From: Brevibacterium yomogidense
GTDB lineage: Bacteria; Actinomycetota; Actinomycetes; Actinomycetales; Brevibacteriaceae
NCBI RefSeq assembly: GCF_900163715.1
Contig: NZ_FWFF01000017.1
Coordinates: forward strand, 1 to 64,000
Length of the DNA stretch: 64,000 bases
Reading direction: 5' to 3'
The notes below the pieces were generated by a model. The model saw only the letters and a program-made list of their open reading frames with translations, had not been told where the DNA came from and made no database searches. A program made the translations under genes and the position numbers. Every line of letters begins with the position of its first letter. The stretch's first letter is position 1. Below are positions 8,941 to 18,117 of this stretch, in pieces.

Positions 8941-10137
8941 ATGGACGGACACGGCACGGACCAACACAGCTCAGGCGGATCCAGCCCAGACGGATCCGGC
9001 CCAGACAGATCCAGCGCGAACATCCTGGACCTCACCCTTCTGGAGCGTTCGGTGCGGGAGCTGGTCCCCGGCGGTCCGCGCCTCCCGCAGAAGGAGACCG
9101 CAGAGGTCGTCGACCAGCTGCGGGACGCAGCGGACACGTCGATCGATCTCGTCCTGAACGTCATGCGGCTGGAGGCCGGGGAGGCAGACGCGGTCCGCGC
9201 ACGGGCCGCCGCCGGCAGTGTCCTGATCGTCGACCGACTGGGCTGGGCGAAGGCGACGGGGCAGTCGCTCACCGCGATGGTGGGCACGGCGTTGCCGGAC
9301 GACGTCCGCGCCGCGATGGAGGCCGGACGGGTCCCGAACACACTCGAGATGGCGGCAGTCCTCTCCGTCCTCTCGACACGGGTGCTGGGGCAGTTCGATC
9401 CCTTCGGCGGCGGGCCGCACCCCGCCGGAGCGGGGCGGCTCCTGCTCGTTGCACCCTCGATCGCGCAGATCGAGGCGACGATGAGCGTCACCCCGCGTGA
9501 TTTCCGGCTCTGGGTCGCGCTGCACGAATCCACCCACCGCGTCCAGTTCGCCGCAGCGCCCTGGCTCCGCGACCACCTCAGCTCACTGGTCTCCGAGCTG
9601 CTGGGCGACGACCCCGCCCTCTCCGGGCTCACCGGCCTGAAGCCGCTCATTCGCAGCATTCCGGAGATCGTGCGCGGTGAGACCCAGCTCGTCGACGTCG
9701 TGACAGGACCGGAGAAGAAGGCGGTCCTCGACCAGGTCATGGCACTGATGAGCCTCCTCGAAGGGCACGCGGACGTCGTGATGGACGCCGTCGGCCCGTC
9801 GGTGATCCCCGACCTGGCCCGGATCCGGCAGCGCTTCGAAGCACGTCGGGAAGACGGGATCGGGCCCGGCGGCTCCATCGGCCGACTGCTCGGGATGGAC
9901 TCGAAGCTGCAGCAGTACCGCGAAGGCGCCGTGTTCGTCCGCTCAGTCGTGCGCAGGGTCGGACACGAGGGCCTCGCCGCGGTCTTCACCTCACCCGACA
10001 TGCTGCCGACCGTCGCAGAGATCGCCCGTCCTGACGACTGGGTCGCACGTGTGCACGGCGCACAGGAGTCTGCCGACCCGGATGAGGCAGCGGACGATGA
10101 GGCAGCGGCCGCCCCCGTGGAGGCGGCCTGCCCATGA
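8941..10137 (+). CDS. Zinc-dependent metalloprotease-like protein (Zincin_2, DUF2342)
   Basis: 398 residues. WVALHESTHRVQFAA carries the HExxH zinc motif (HESTH), and the length and motif setting match the actinobacterial DUF2342/Zincin_2 family often found between dacB and tilS. Activity and substrate are not established. ATG 8941 is chosen because AGGA at 8930-8933 lies 7 nt upstream; in-frame starts at 8887 and 8923 lack one. The first ~20 residues are Ser/Gly/Asp-rich low complexity. It overlaps tilS by 4 bp (ATGA), which indicates coupled translation. Confidence 0.8.
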   Translation: MDGHGTDQHSSGGSSPDGSGPDRSSANILDLTLLERSVRELVPGGPRLPQKETAEVVDQLRDAADTSIDLVLNVMRLEAGEADAVRARAAAGSVLIVDRLGWAKATGQSLTAMVGTALPDDVRAAMEAGRVPNTLEMAAVLSVLSTRVLGQFDPFGGGPHPAGAGRLLLVAPSIAQIEATMSVTPRDFRLWVALHESTHRVQFAAAPWLRDHLSSLVSELLGDDPALSGLTGLKPLIRSIPEIVRGETQLVDVVTGPEKKAVLDQVMALMSLLEGHADVVMDAVGPSVIPDLARIRQRFEARREDGIGPGGSIGRLLGMDSKLQQYREGAVFVRSVVRRVGHEGLAAVFTSPDMLPTVAEIARPDDWVARVHGAQESADPDEAADDEAAAAPVEAACP

Positions 10138-11273
10138 CGGGCCGGCGGCCGCGGCTCGATCCTGCGACCGCTCGGATCCGGAACGCACTGCGCGCTCACT
10201 GCAGGCCACAGGACACCACCCCTGTCATCGTCGCCGTGTCCGGCGGTGCCGATTCGCTGGCGCTCGCCGCAGCCGCCGCATTCCTGCACAGGCGGGGTGA
10301 GGGGCGCTTCCTCGCGTGCACGGTCGACCACGGGCTGCAGCCGGGATCCGCGCAGGTGGCGGCGCAGGTGGTCGATCGGGTGGAGGCGCTGGGACTGCCG
10401 GTCACCAGCGTGACGACGGAGGTCGATCCGCACCACTCCGGCGGACTCGAGGCGGCGGCTCGCAGCGGCCGGTACGCGGCTCTGGCCGCGATCGCGCACA
10501 GCGCTCCGCCTCATGGTGCGATCCCGCAGATCCTCACGGGCCACACGCGCGACGATCAGGCGGAGACGGTCCTCCTGGGACTGCTGCGGGGATCGGGCGC
10601 GAGGTCCCTGTCCGGGATGGCCCCCCGCACACGGTTCGACACCGCGAACGGGCCGATCAAGATCGGGCGTCCACTGCTCGGCGTGACGCGAGACGAGACC
10701 CGGCAGAGCTGCGCGGCGCAGGACCTTGAGGTGTGGGACGACCCGATGAATGACGACACGCGCTTCACCCGGGTGCGCGCCCGCCGGACTCTCGAGTTGC
10801 TGCGCGATTCGCTGGGGCAGGACCCGCGCGCCGGGCTCGCGCGCACAGCCGACCTCCTGCGGGAGGACGCCGACCACCTGGACGCCGAGGCCGCGGCCGC
10901 CTGGGCAGACCTCCTCACCTCCGCACAGGAGAACGCGTCAGTGCAGGGGAGGGCCCCGCAAGACGGAGACGTCTCACTGCAGGGCAACGTTCCCGTGCAC
11001 GACGACACAGCTGCTCCGGCCTCGCTGGCGGTCCGGGACCTCGCCGCCTTCGGCCCGGCGGTGACCAGCCGGATCCTGCGCCTCTGGCTGGTGGACCGCG
11101 GCGTGGCCGCGGGCGAGCTCACCGCAGACCACGTGCGGGACGTGCGGGAGGTGGCGGCGGCCTCGGGCGCGGTCAAGCGGGAGGCATCCGTTCCGGGAGG
11201 CGGCGTGGTGCGCCGGACCGGCGACCGGATCCTCCACGTGGGATCCGGTCGCGAAGATCAGGGCCGGCCCTGA
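10134..11273 (+). CDS. tilS: tRNA(Ile)-lysidine synthetase
   Basis: 379 residues. VSGGADSLALA (SGGADS at 36-41) is the ATP-pyrophosphatase P-loop of TilS, which attaches lysine to C34 of tRNA-Ile(CAU) so that it reads AUA. TGHTRDDQAETVLLGLLRGSG is the expected second conserved block (quoted here in part). A Gln/Asp/Ala-rich insertion (bases about 10922-11020) lies in the C-terminal half, before the final DUF-like domain. Starts within the stop of the zincin gene, and its 3' end overlaps the convergent DUF368 gene by 16 bp. Confidence 0.92.
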   Translation: MTGRRPRLDPATARIRNALRAHCRPQDTTPVIVAVSGGADSLALAAAAAFLHRRGEGRFLACTVDHGLQPGSAQVAAQVVDRVEALGLPVTSVTTEVDPHHSGGLEAAARSGRYAALAAIAHSAPPHGAIPQILTGHTRDDQAETVLLGLLRGSGARSLSGMAPRTRFDTANGPIKIGRPLLGVTRDETRQSCAAQDLEVWDDPMNDDTRFTRVRARRTLELLRDSLGQDPRAGLARTADLLREDADHLDAEAAAAWADLLTSAQENASVQGRAPQDGDVSLQGNVPVHDDTAAPASLAVRDLAAFGPAVTSRILRLWLVDRGVAAGELTADHVRDVREVAAASGAVKREASVPGGGVVRRTGDRILHVGSGREDQGRP

Positions 11274-12181
11274 GCCAGCGGTGCTTCGGAGGCTCGGCGA
11301 TCGAGCAGCATGAGCACGAGGACGAACACCGCGCCCGCCACCATGAAGAGGATGGGGGCGACGACATCGCCCGACGAGAACGGCCCGTCGGCCGGCTTCC
11401 AGGGCCACAGCGCCCGCAGGGATCCCGCCATGAGACCGGCCATGAGCACCACGGTGAGGTGCGGGAACTTCTCCAGCGCGGTGAGGAGCCCCTGCACGAT
11501 GCTCGCCAGCCCGACCACCGCGCCCAGTCCGAAGACGCCGATGTACATGAGGTCCAGATCGCTCACCGCCTGCAGCGTGGGGGCGTAGAGGCCCATCGCC
11601 AGCAGGAGGAACGACCCGGAGACGCCCGGGACGACGAGCGCGCAGATCGCGACGGCGGCGGCGAGGAAGACGATGATCATGGACGGCGATTCCTGGTCTC
11701 CGTCGGCGACCAGCCCCGTCAGGAGGAACGCCGCGACGAAGCCCGCGAGGAACAGCGCGTAGTGGACGAGGCGCGGTCGGGAGGTCCAGTGCACCATCCG
11801 CAGCGGTGCCGCGATGCCCACGACGACGATGCCGAAGAAGAGCCCCAGGGAGCTCAGCGGGAACGATTCGACGAGGTGGTTGATCGGCCCGGCCAGGAGC
11901 AGCACGGCCGCGGCCATGCCGACGAGCACGGGGATGATGATGCGCCAGTCGACCTGCCCGAGCTCGCTCCGCGCAGAGCTCCAGCCGCGGCCGCGCACCA
12001 GGTGCTTGGCGGCGCCGACCACGTGGCCGGCCGAGCGGATGAGCGCCGTGTAGATGCCGACGATCAGGGCGATCGTCGAACCGGAGACGCCCGGCACGAG
12101 TTCGGTGAGGCCGATGAGGAAGCCTCTGCCGAGATCGAGTGGCAGCTGCGCCAGTGAGCGGCGGTCTGTGGGGGTGGTCAC
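11258..12181 (-). CDS. DUF368 membrane protein (PopT-like undecaprenyl-phosphate translocase)
   Basis: 307 residues, about eight to nine helices. GLTELVPGVSGSTIALIVG near the N terminus and VVPGVSGSFLLLAMGLY in the second half form the internal duplication typical of DUF368. This family (PopT) is reported to return undecaprenyl phosphate to the cytoplasmic face during envelope synthesis; that role is carried over by family. GTG 12181 is preferred because GAGGA lies 7 nt upstream; the frame stays open to an ATG at 12250, but with a proline-rich, unlikely N terminus. Divergent from hpt. Confidence 0.82.
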   Translation of the reverse strand: MTTPTDRRSLAQLPLDLGRGFLIGLTELVPGVSGSTIALIVGIYTALIRSAGHVVGAAKHLVRGRGWSSARSELGQVDWRIIIPVLVGMAAAVLLLAGPINHLVESFPLSSLGLFFGIVVVGIAAPLRMVHWTSRPRLVHYALFLAGFVAAFLLTGLVADGDQESPSMIIVFLAAAVAICALVVPGVSGSFLLLAMGLYAPTLQAVSDLDLMYIGVFGLGAVVGLASIVQGLLTALEKFPHLTVVLMAGLMAGSLRALWPWKPADGPFSSGDVVAPILFMVAGAVFVLVLMLLDRRASEAPLAQGRP

Positions 12182-12279
12182 ACTCGTGTCCTCGTTCGGG
12201 GGCGCGGGGTTCGGACCGAACGATAGTCGATGCCGGACACGGGAGTTCACGCCGGACGATCAGCCTCCGCGCCGACCGC

Positions 12280-12285
12280 TAGAGT
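12280..12285 (+). promoter_or_regulatory. Candidate -10 box of hpt
   Basis: TAGAGT, 70 nt before the hpt start, has the same form as the -10 candidates before clpC (23959) and bS22 (45913). Pattern match only. Confidence 0.4.
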
Positions 12286-12355
12286 GGTTGGCACATACGA
12301 CGACTGTGCAGGCCGACCCGGCCTGAGTCTCACGACTGCGAACGAGGAGCTACAG

Positions 12356-12907
12356 GTGGACGAGCAGGACCTTGGCGACGACATCACGACGATCCACGCG
12401 ACGGAAGCACAGATCCAGCACCGCCTGACGGAGATGGCGGCGGAGATCGATCGTGATTACAAGGACCGTGAGCTGCTCCTCGTGGGTGTGCTCAAGGGCG
12501 CCGTCATGGTGATGGCGGACCTCGCACGCGCGCTGCACTCACCCGTGCGGATGGACTGGATGGCCGTCTCCTCGTACGGCTCCGGCACGAAGTCATCCGG
12601 CGTGGTGCGCATCCTCAAGGACCTCGACACGGACCTCAAGGACCAGCACGTCCTCATCGTCGAGGACATCATCGACTCCGGTCTCACACTGTCGTGGCTG
12701 CTCACCAACCTGAAGTCGCGCGGTGCCGCATCGGTGGAGATCTGCACGATGCTGCGCAAGCCGGAAGCTGCCAAGGTCGACATCGACGTGAAGTACGTGG
12801 GCTTCGACGTGCCCAACGAGTTCGTGATCGGATACGGCCTCGACTTCGCGGAGAAGTACCGCAACGTCCCGTTCGTCGCGACGCTGGCCCCGCACGTGTA
12901 CAGCTGA
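12356..12907 (+). CDS. hpt: Hypoxanthine phosphoribosyltransferase
   Basis: 183 residues. VLIVEDIIDSGLTL is the PRPP-binding loop of type I phosphoribosyltransferases, with the acidic pair E103-D104. Its length and the tilS-hpt-ftsH setting are standard for purine salvage Hpt, which makes IMP or GMP from hypoxanthine or guanine plus PRPP. GTG 12356 is preceded by GAGGAG at 6 nt; upstream in-frame codons lack a ribosome binding site. In most bacteria tilS, hpt and ftsH are adjacent and co-directional; here the DUF368 gene is inserted between tilS and hpt on the other strand. Confidence 0.93.
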   Translation: MDEQDLGDDITTIHATEAQIQHRLTEMAAEIDRDYKDRELLLVGVLKGAVMVMADLARALHSPVRMDWMAVSSYGSGTKSSGVVRILKDLDTDLKDQHVLIVEDIIDSGLTLSWLLTNLKSRGAASVEICTMLRKPEAAKVDIDVKYVGFDVPNEFVIGYGLDFAEKYRNVPFVATLAPHVYS

Positions 12908-12933
12908 CGCAGTCTCCCTGCAGACGGAGGCGG

Positions 12934-12939
12934 TACCCT
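12934..12939 (+). promoter_or_regulatory. Candidate -10 box of the ftsH-fol operon
   Basis: TACCCT lies 51 nt before the ftsH ATG at 12991, which has GAGAGGA as ribosome binding site. The intervening leader contains complementary AGGCGG/CCGCCT segments that could fold. Confidence 0.4.
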
Positions 12940-12990
12940 GACCGGGCCGCATCCGCCGCCTGGCCGCCGTAGACGCTCCTGAGAGGACCC

Positions 12991-15129
12991 ATGGCAGAAA
13001 CCCCCGATCGCAGCACCCCCGTCAAGAAGGCCCGCCGAGGTCCCTTCATCTGGGTGCTGCTGGTCCTCGCCTTCATCACCGTCGGCCTCCTGCTGTCAGG
13101 CGGCACGGGCTTCCAGCGCGTGGACACCGAACAGGGCCTCACGCTCCTCGACGAGGGGAAGGTCGAGCAGGCGAAGATCGTCGACAACGATCAGCGGGTC
13201 GACCTGGTGCTCGCCGACGAATACGAGTTCGCGGGCAAGGACTACGGCAACAAGGTCCAGTTCTTCTACATCGAGCCGCGCGGCGAAGAGATCATCGAGG
13301 CCGTGACGAGCGCGGCCCCCGACGGCGGATACACCGACGAGGTGCCGCAGCAGTCGTGGATCAGCACACTGCTGCTGAACCTCCTGCCGTTCGTCATCAT
13401 CTTCATCGTCTTCTGGTTCCTCCTGTCGCAGCTGGGAGGCGGCGGCAGCCGCTTCATGAACTTCGGCAAGTCGAAGGCGAAGCTGGTCAACAAGGAGAAC
13501 CCGGACGTCACGTTCGAGAACGTCGCGGGTGTCGACGAGGCCCTCGAAGAGCTCGAGGAGATCAAGGAGTTCCTCGCGGAGCCGGACAAGTTCCAGGCCG
13601 TGGGGGCGAAGATCCCCAAGGGCGTGCTCCTCTACGGACCGCCCGGCACGGGCAAGACCCTGCTGGCCCGCGCAGTCGCCGGCGAGGCCGGGGTGCCGTT
13701 CTACTCGATCTCCGGTTCGGACTTCGTCGAGATGTACGTGGGCGTCGGCGCATCGCGCGTCCGCGACCTGTTCACGCAGGCGAAGGAGAACTCGCCCTGC
13801 ATCATCTTCGTCGACGAGATCGACGCGGTCGGCCGTCAGCGCGGCGCCGGCATGGGCGGCGGGAACGACGAGCGCGAGCAGACGCTCAACCAGATGCTCG
13901 TCGAGATGGACGGGTTCGAAGCCTCGACCAACGTCATCCTCATCGCCGCGACGAACCGCCCGGACGTCCTCGACCCGGCCCTGCTCCGCCCGGGACGCTT
14001 CGACCGCCAGATCCAGGTCGAGGCCCCGGACATGAAGGGCCGCAAGCAGATCCTCGGCGTCCACGCGAAGGACAAGCCCCTGGCCCCCGACGTCGATCTG
14101 GGCATGGTCGCGAAGCGCACCCCCGGCTTCAGCGGTGCCGACCTCGCGAACGTCCTCAACGAAGCCGCACTGCTCACGGCGCGCGAGAAGAAGTCCGTCA
14201 TCGACAACACGATCGTCGACGAGGCGATCGACCGCGTGATCGCCGGACCGCAGAAGCGCACCCGCCTCATGAATGACAAGGAGCGTCGCGTCACCGCCTA
14301 CCACGAGGGCGGACACGCACTCGTCGCCGCCGCGATGAACGACACGGACCCCGTCACGAAGGTGACGATCCTGCCGCGCGGACGGGCGCTGGGCTACACG
14401 ATGGTGATGCCCAGCGAGGACAAGTACTCGACGACCCGCAACGAGCTGCTCGACCAGCTGGCATATGCGATGGGCGGCCGCGTCGCGGAGGAGATCGTCT
14501 TCCACGACCCGACCACCGGTGCGGCGAACGACATCGAGAAGGCCACGGACATCGCCCGCAAGATGGTGACCGAGTACGGCATGAGCGATCGTGCCGGCAT
14601 GGTGAAGCTGGGCGACGGATCGTCGGAGCCGTTCGCGGGACGCAGCATGGGGGGTTCGGACAAGTCGTTCTCAGACGCCACCCTCGCGACGATCGATGCC
14701 GAGGTGCGCGCACTCGTCGACGCGGCCCATGCGGACGCGTACTGGGCGCTCAACGAGAACCGCGACGTCCTCGACCGCCTCGCATACGACCTGCTCGAGA
14801 AGGAGACGCTCGACGAGCACCAGCTCGCAGAGCTCTTCCATGACGTCGTGAAGCGGGACCGCCGCACCGTCTGGCTCGCCAGCCGCGACCGCCCGGTCTC
14901 CGACCGTCCCCCGATCGACCCGCCCGCACCCCGCGTGGAGAACGGCGATGGGGATGGAGACGGTGGAGACGCCGGAGGAGCCGGGCCGACTGGACAGATC
15001 GGACCGATCGGAGAGGTCGGAGAGGTCGGGCCGACTGGAGACACCGGGCCCGCGGGAGGCGCTGTACCGGGTGGAGAGACGGGCCCGACCGGATTCCCGG
15101 GTGCAGACGGACAGGAGCCCCCGCGATGA
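12991..15129 (+). CDS. ftsH: ATP-dependent zinc metalloprotease FtsH with collagen-like tail
   Basis: 712 residues. Two membrane helices (about 20-40 and 125-145) flank an extracytoplasmic domain. The AAA module has Walker A GPPGTGKT at 216-223 and Walker B IIFVDEID, followed by the M41 protease with zinc motif HEGGH at 438-442. It degrades misfolded membrane proteins and regulatory proteins as a hexamer. Residues from about 651 onward are unusual: Gly occurs at every third position for about ten triplets ([12 protein letters not shown] and so on), a break follows, then about five more triplets. This collagen-like extension is not part of normal FtsH. The stop overlaps folE by 4 bp. Confidence 0.95.
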   Translation: MAETPDRSTPVKKARRGPFIWVLLVLAFITVGLLLSGGTGFQRVDTEQGLTLLDEGKVEQAKIVDNDQRVDLVLADEYEFAGKDYGNKVQFFYIEPRGEEIIEAVTSAAPDGGYTDEVPQQSWISTLLLNLLPFVIIFIVFWFLLSQLGGGGSRFMNFGKSKAKLVNKENPDVTFENVAGVDEALEELEEIKEFLAEPDKFQAVGAKIPKGVLLYGPPGTGKTLLARAVAGEAGVPFYSISGSDFVEMYVGVGASRVRDLFTQAKENSPCIIFVDEIDAVGRQRGAGMGGGNDEREQTLNQMLVEMDGFEASTNVILIAATNRPDVLDPALLRPGRFDRQIQVEAPDMKGRKQILGVHAKDKPLAPDVDLGMVAKRTPGFSGADLANVLNEAALLTAREKKSVIDNTIVDEAIDRVIAGPQKRTRLMNDKERRVTAYHEGGHALVAAAMNDTDPVTKVTILPRGRALGYTMVMPSEDKYSTTRNELLDQLAYAMGGRVAEEIVFHDPTTGAANDIEKATDIARKMVTEYGMSDRAGMVKLGDGSSEPFAGRSMGGSDKSFSDATLATIDAEVRALVDAAHADAYWALNENRDVLDRLAYDLLEKETLDEHQLAELFHDVVKRDRRTVWLASRDRPVSDRPPIDPPAPRVENGDGDGDGGDAGGAGPTGQIGPIGEVGEVGPTGDTGPAGGAVPGGETGPTGFPGADGQEPPR
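14965..15108 (+). repeat. Gly-X-Y-coding repeat in the ftsH 3' end
   Basis: A degenerate 9-bp-periodic stretch (variants of gga-gag-gtc, ggg-ccg-act) encodes the collagen-like Gly-X-Y tail of FtsH. Short imperfect repeats of this kind expand and contract by slippage. Confidence 0.7.
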
Positions 15130-15692
15130 CCGTGGATCATGCACGCATCGAGGCCGCAGTCCGGGAGATCCTCCTGGCCGTGGGCGAGGATCCCGACCGT
15201 GACGGGCTCGTCGACACCCCGGCCCGTGTCGCGCGGGCCTACGAGGAGTCCTTCGCAGGGCTCTCCCAGGACGCCGCGGACATCCTGGGAGTCCAGTTCG
15301 ACATCGGGTTCGACGAGATGGTCCTCGTGCGGGACATCGCTCTGTACTCGACGTGCGAGCATCACCTGGTGCCGTTCCACGGAGCGGCGCACATCGGCTA
15401 CATCCCCGGCCCCGAGGGTCGGGTGACGGGCCTGTCGAAGCTCGCACGCCTCGTCGAAGTCTTCGCGCGCCGTCCCCAGGTGCAGGAGCGACTCACCACG
15501 CAGATCGCGGACGCGCTCGTCACTCACCTGCAGCCGCGCGGCGCGATCGTCGTCGTCGAGGCGGAGCACCTGTGCATGTCGATGCGCGGCGTGAAGAAGC
15601 CGGGCTCCTCGACGATCACGTCGGCGGTGCGCGGCCAGCTGCGCAATGCAGCATCCCGTTCCGAGGCGATGAGCCTCATCCTCAGGAGGTGA
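15126..15692 (+). CDS. folE: GTP cyclohydrolase I
   Basis: 188 residues, the usual size. It converts GTP to 7,8-dihydroneopterin triphosphate, the first step of folate synthesis. [10 protein letters not shown] and [11 protein letters not shown] supply the zinc ligands Cys-His-Cys and catalytic residues, and [20 protein letters not shown] is the conserved oligomer segment. ATG lies within the ftsH stop (ATGA). The next gene, folP, begins 5 bp after the stop. Confidence 0.97.
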   Translation: MTVDHARIEAAVREILLAVGEDPDRDGLVDTPARVARAYEESFAGLSQDAADILGVQFDIGFDEMVLVRDIALYSTCEHHLVPFHGAAHIGYIPGPEGRVTGLSKLARLVEVFARRPQVQERLTTQIADALVTHLQPRGAIVVVEAEHLCMSMRGVKKPGSSTITSAVRGQLRNAASRSEAMSLILRR

Positions 15693-15697
15693 CGGTC

Positions 15698-16531
15698 GTG
15701 GACCTGACGCGCACGCAGATCATGGGGGTCCTCAACATCACCCCGGACTCCTTCTCCGATGGCGGTCGCTGGTTCACGCACGCGGACGCAGTCGCCCATG
15801 GCATCGAGCTGCTGGACGGGGGCGCGGACATCATCGACGTGGGCGGGGAATCGACCCGACCCGGATCGGCGCGCGTCTCCGAGGAGGAGGAGCTCGCCCG
15901 CGTCCTGCCCGTCATCCGCGAACTGGCCCGTGACGGCGCCGTCATCAGCGTGGACACGATGCGGGAATCAGTGGCGCGCGCCTCGCTGGACGCAGGCGCC
16001 GCCATCATCAACGACGTGTCAGCCGGGCAGAGCGAGCCCGGAATGCTCCGCCTGGCCGCGGAATCCGGTGCACCCCTCGTCCTCATGCACTGGCGCGGCC
16101 TGCTGTCCGACACCGCTGCCCCGGTGCACTACGACGACACCGTCCGCGAGGTCGCCGACGAACTCACAGCCCGGATCGAGGCCGCCGAGGCCGCCGGCGT
16201 GTCCCGCGACGCCCTCATCCTGGATCCGGGGCTGGGGTTCTCGAAGAACGCCCAGCACAACTGGGACCTGCTCGCCCGCCTCGACGTGTTCGTCGACATG
16301 GGCCTGCCGCTGCTCGTCGCCGCGTCCCGCAAACGGTTCCTCGCGTCGCTGGCCTCACCCGAGGACCCGGCATCGGCCTCGCAGGAGGACCGCGATGCGG
16401 GCACCGCCGCGATCACCGTGATGGCCGCCCAGGCAGGTGCCTGGGCGGTGCGGGTCCACGAACCGCGCGCCTCGCGCATCGCAGCCGATGCTGTTGCGGC
16501 CGTCAACGCAGCGAGCAGCCCGAGTAGCTGA
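15698..16531 (+). CDS. folP: Dihydropteroate synthase
   Basis: 277 residues. It joins p-aminobenzoate to dihydropterin pyrophosphate and is the sulfonamide target. IMGVLNITPDSFSDGG is the N-terminal signature and IIDVGGESTRPGS the second; DPGLGFSKN and ASRKRFL complete the pterin site. GTG 15698 sits 7 nt after a full AGGAGGT. An in-frame GTG at 15689, overlapping the folE stop, is a weaker alternative. folB-folK follows after 15 bp. Confidence 0.96.
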   Translation: MDLTRTQIMGVLNITPDSFSDGGRWFTHADAVAHGIELLDGGADIIDVGGESTRPGSARVSEEEELARVLPVIRELARDGAVISVDTMRESVARASLDAGAAIINDVSAGQSEPGMLRLAAESGAPLVLMHWRGLLSDTAAPVHYDDTVREVADELTARIEAAEAAGVSRDALILDPGLGFSKNAQHNWDLLARLDVFVDMGLPLLVAASRKRFLASLASPEDPASASQEDRDAGTAAITVMAAQAGAWAVRVHEPRASRIAADAVAAVNAASSPSS

Positions 16532-16546
16532 CATGGAGGACCTGAC

Positions 16547-17614
16547 GTGACCGATGAGATCCGCCTGACCGGCCTCACCATCCGCGGCTTCCACGGCGTC
16601 TTCGACTTCGAGAAGCGAGACGGCCAGGACTTCGTCGTCGACGTGGTCCTGCGGGGCGACCTGTCGCTTCCCGCCGCGACCGACGACCTCGCCGACACCA
16701 TCGACTACGGGACACTCGCCGACGACCTCGCGGGGATCGTCGCGGGGGAGCCCTACGACCTCATCGAGGCACTGGCCGGGGCGCTGGCGGACCGATGCCT
16801 CGCATCCTGCGCGGAGGTGGAGGTGACGGTCCGCAAGCCGCAGGCGCCGATCGCCCACGCGTTCACCGATGTCGCCGTCACCGTGCGGCGAACACGGGCG
16901 CATACCCGAACGCGGGCAGCGACACAGGCACCGGCACAGATTCCGGCCGGCGGGATGCTGTCCCCGCGCTGGCGCGCGGTCATCGCGCTCGGGGCGAACC
17001 TGGGGGATGCACTCGCGACCCTGCAGGACGCGGCGCATGCCCTGGATCTCCACCCGCGCATCGACGTGGTCGCCGGATCCCCCGTGTATGTGACGGTCCC
17101 CGTCGGCGGCATCGACCAGCCGGACTTCCACAACGCCGCGGTCATCGTCGACACGACTCTGCCGCCCCACCAGCTGCTCGCCGTCTGCCAGGGGATCGAA
17201 GTGGGTGCCGGGCGGACCCGTGAGGTGCGATGGGGCCCGCGGACGCTCGACCTGGATGTCGTGCACGTGCGCACGAGCCTCGACGCAGGGAATGTGCCGG
17301 GAACCGAGGCCGGGGATGTGCCGGGAACCGAAGCAGAGGACATGCCGGGACCCGATCCGTCGGCTGCCGAGGTGCGTCTCGACGACCACGTGCTGACCCT
17401 CCCGCATCCGCGCGCGGGGGAGCGGGCATTCGTGCTCGCTCCGTGGGCCGATCTCCAGGCGGACGCGCTCGTCGACACACCGCGCGGACCCGAGCCGATC
17501 GCGACCGCGCTCGCGCTCTCAGAGGACGCGGAGGGAGTGCGGCGCACCGACGCGGTCGTCTGGACCGCAGACCACGGGGGCCCGGCCTCGGCGAGTGAGG
17601 GTGACGGAGGATGA
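16547..17614 (+). CDS. Dihydroneopterin aldolase / HPPK bifunctional fusion
   Basis: 355 residues. FolB (about 1-118; GFHGVFDFEKRDGQDF, DTIDYG, KPQAPI) makes hydroxymethyl-dihydropterin. FolK (about 140-335; VIALGANLGD, GPRTLDLDVV, LPHPRAGERAFVL) pyrophosphorylates it. A Thr/Ala-rich linker of about 20 residues joins them. This fusion order is known in some actinobacteria. The oddity is a tandem repeat of eight codons (NVPGTEAG, DVPGTEAE, DMPGPDPS) between the FolK segments DLDVV and LPHPR, where orthologues have a short loop. GTG start; overlaps the DUF3180 gene by 4 bp. Confidence 0.93.
   Translation: MTDEIRLTGLTIRGFHGVFDFEKRDGQDFVVDVVLRGDLSLPAATDDLADTIDYGTLADDLAGIVAGEPYDLIEALAGALADRCLASCAEVEVTVRKPQAPIAHAFTDVAVTVRRTRAHTRTRAATQAPAQIPAGGMLSPRWRAVIALGANLGDALATLQDAAHALDLHPRIDVVAGSPVYVTVPVGGIDQPDFHNAAVIVDTTLPPHQLLAVCQGIEVGAGRTREVRWGPRTLDLDVVHVRTSLDAGNVPGTEAGDVPGTEAEDMPGPDPSAAEVRLDDHVLTLPHPRAGERAFVLAPWADLQADALVDTPRGPEPIATALALSEDAEGVRRTDAVVWTADHGGPASASEGDGG
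17290..17361 (+). repeat. 24-bp tandem repeat (x3) inside the folK domain
   Basis: Units 17290-17313, 17314-17337 and 17338-17361. The first two differ at only a few bases; the third is more diverged. The period is eight codons, so the reading frame is preserved whatever the copy number. Confidence 0.85.
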
Positions 17615-18117
17615 ACCGCACCAGGCCCACGCAGCTCCTCCTCTGGGGGGTCGTGGGACTCGTCGCGTCCATCGCGTTCCACACGCTGTGGGAGCGCGGC
17701 GGGAATGCACTGCCGCTGGTGCCGTGGCCCGCGATCGTCGGGATGCTCGTCCTGTCCGGGGTCCTGCTCGCGCTGGGATGGCCGGTGCGCGCCTGGCGCG
17801 ACGGGGACAGGACGACGGAGATCGACCTGGTGAAGGCGGCGCGGATCGCGATGCTCGCGAAGGCCGCGGCCCTGGCGGGTGCGGTGCTCACCGCCTGGTA
17901 CCTTGGTGGCGCCCTCTACCTCTTCGCCTCCGCGTTCGGCCTGCGCGCGGAAGCGGGCCTGGGCATGCTCGCCGCTGCGATCTCCGCAGCGATCCTCATG
18001 GCCGTCGGACTGATCGTGGAGTCCTTCTGCTCGCTGCCGCCCGACGACCCACGAGCCTCGGACGGTCCCGGGGACGGACGACGTGAACGACGTGACCCAC
18101 CGGAGGCTCCCGCATGA
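17611..18117 (+). CDS. DUF3180 membrane protein
   Basis: 168 residues with four hydrophobic helices (about 10-28, 42-60, 82-105, 115-142) and a polar Arg/Pro-rich tail. DUF3180 proteins are found next to folK in actinobacteria; no function is known. It overlaps its neighbours by 4 bp on both sides (ATGA), so it is translated with the folate genes. Confidence 0.82.
   Translation: MNRTRPTQLLLWGVVGLVASIAFHTLWERGGNALPLVPWPAIVGMLVLSGVLLALGWPVRAWRDGDRTTEIDLVKAARIAMLAKAAALAGAVLTAWYLGGALYLFASAFGLRAEAGLGMLAAAISAAILMAVGLIVESFCSLPPDDPRASDGPGDGRRERRDPPEAPA

Noticed and set aside
7278-10877. A 1,199-codon open frame on the minus strand across dacB, the zincin gene and tilS
   Set aside because: Same reason: three recognisable proteins are encoded on the other strand and the antisense product is low complexity.
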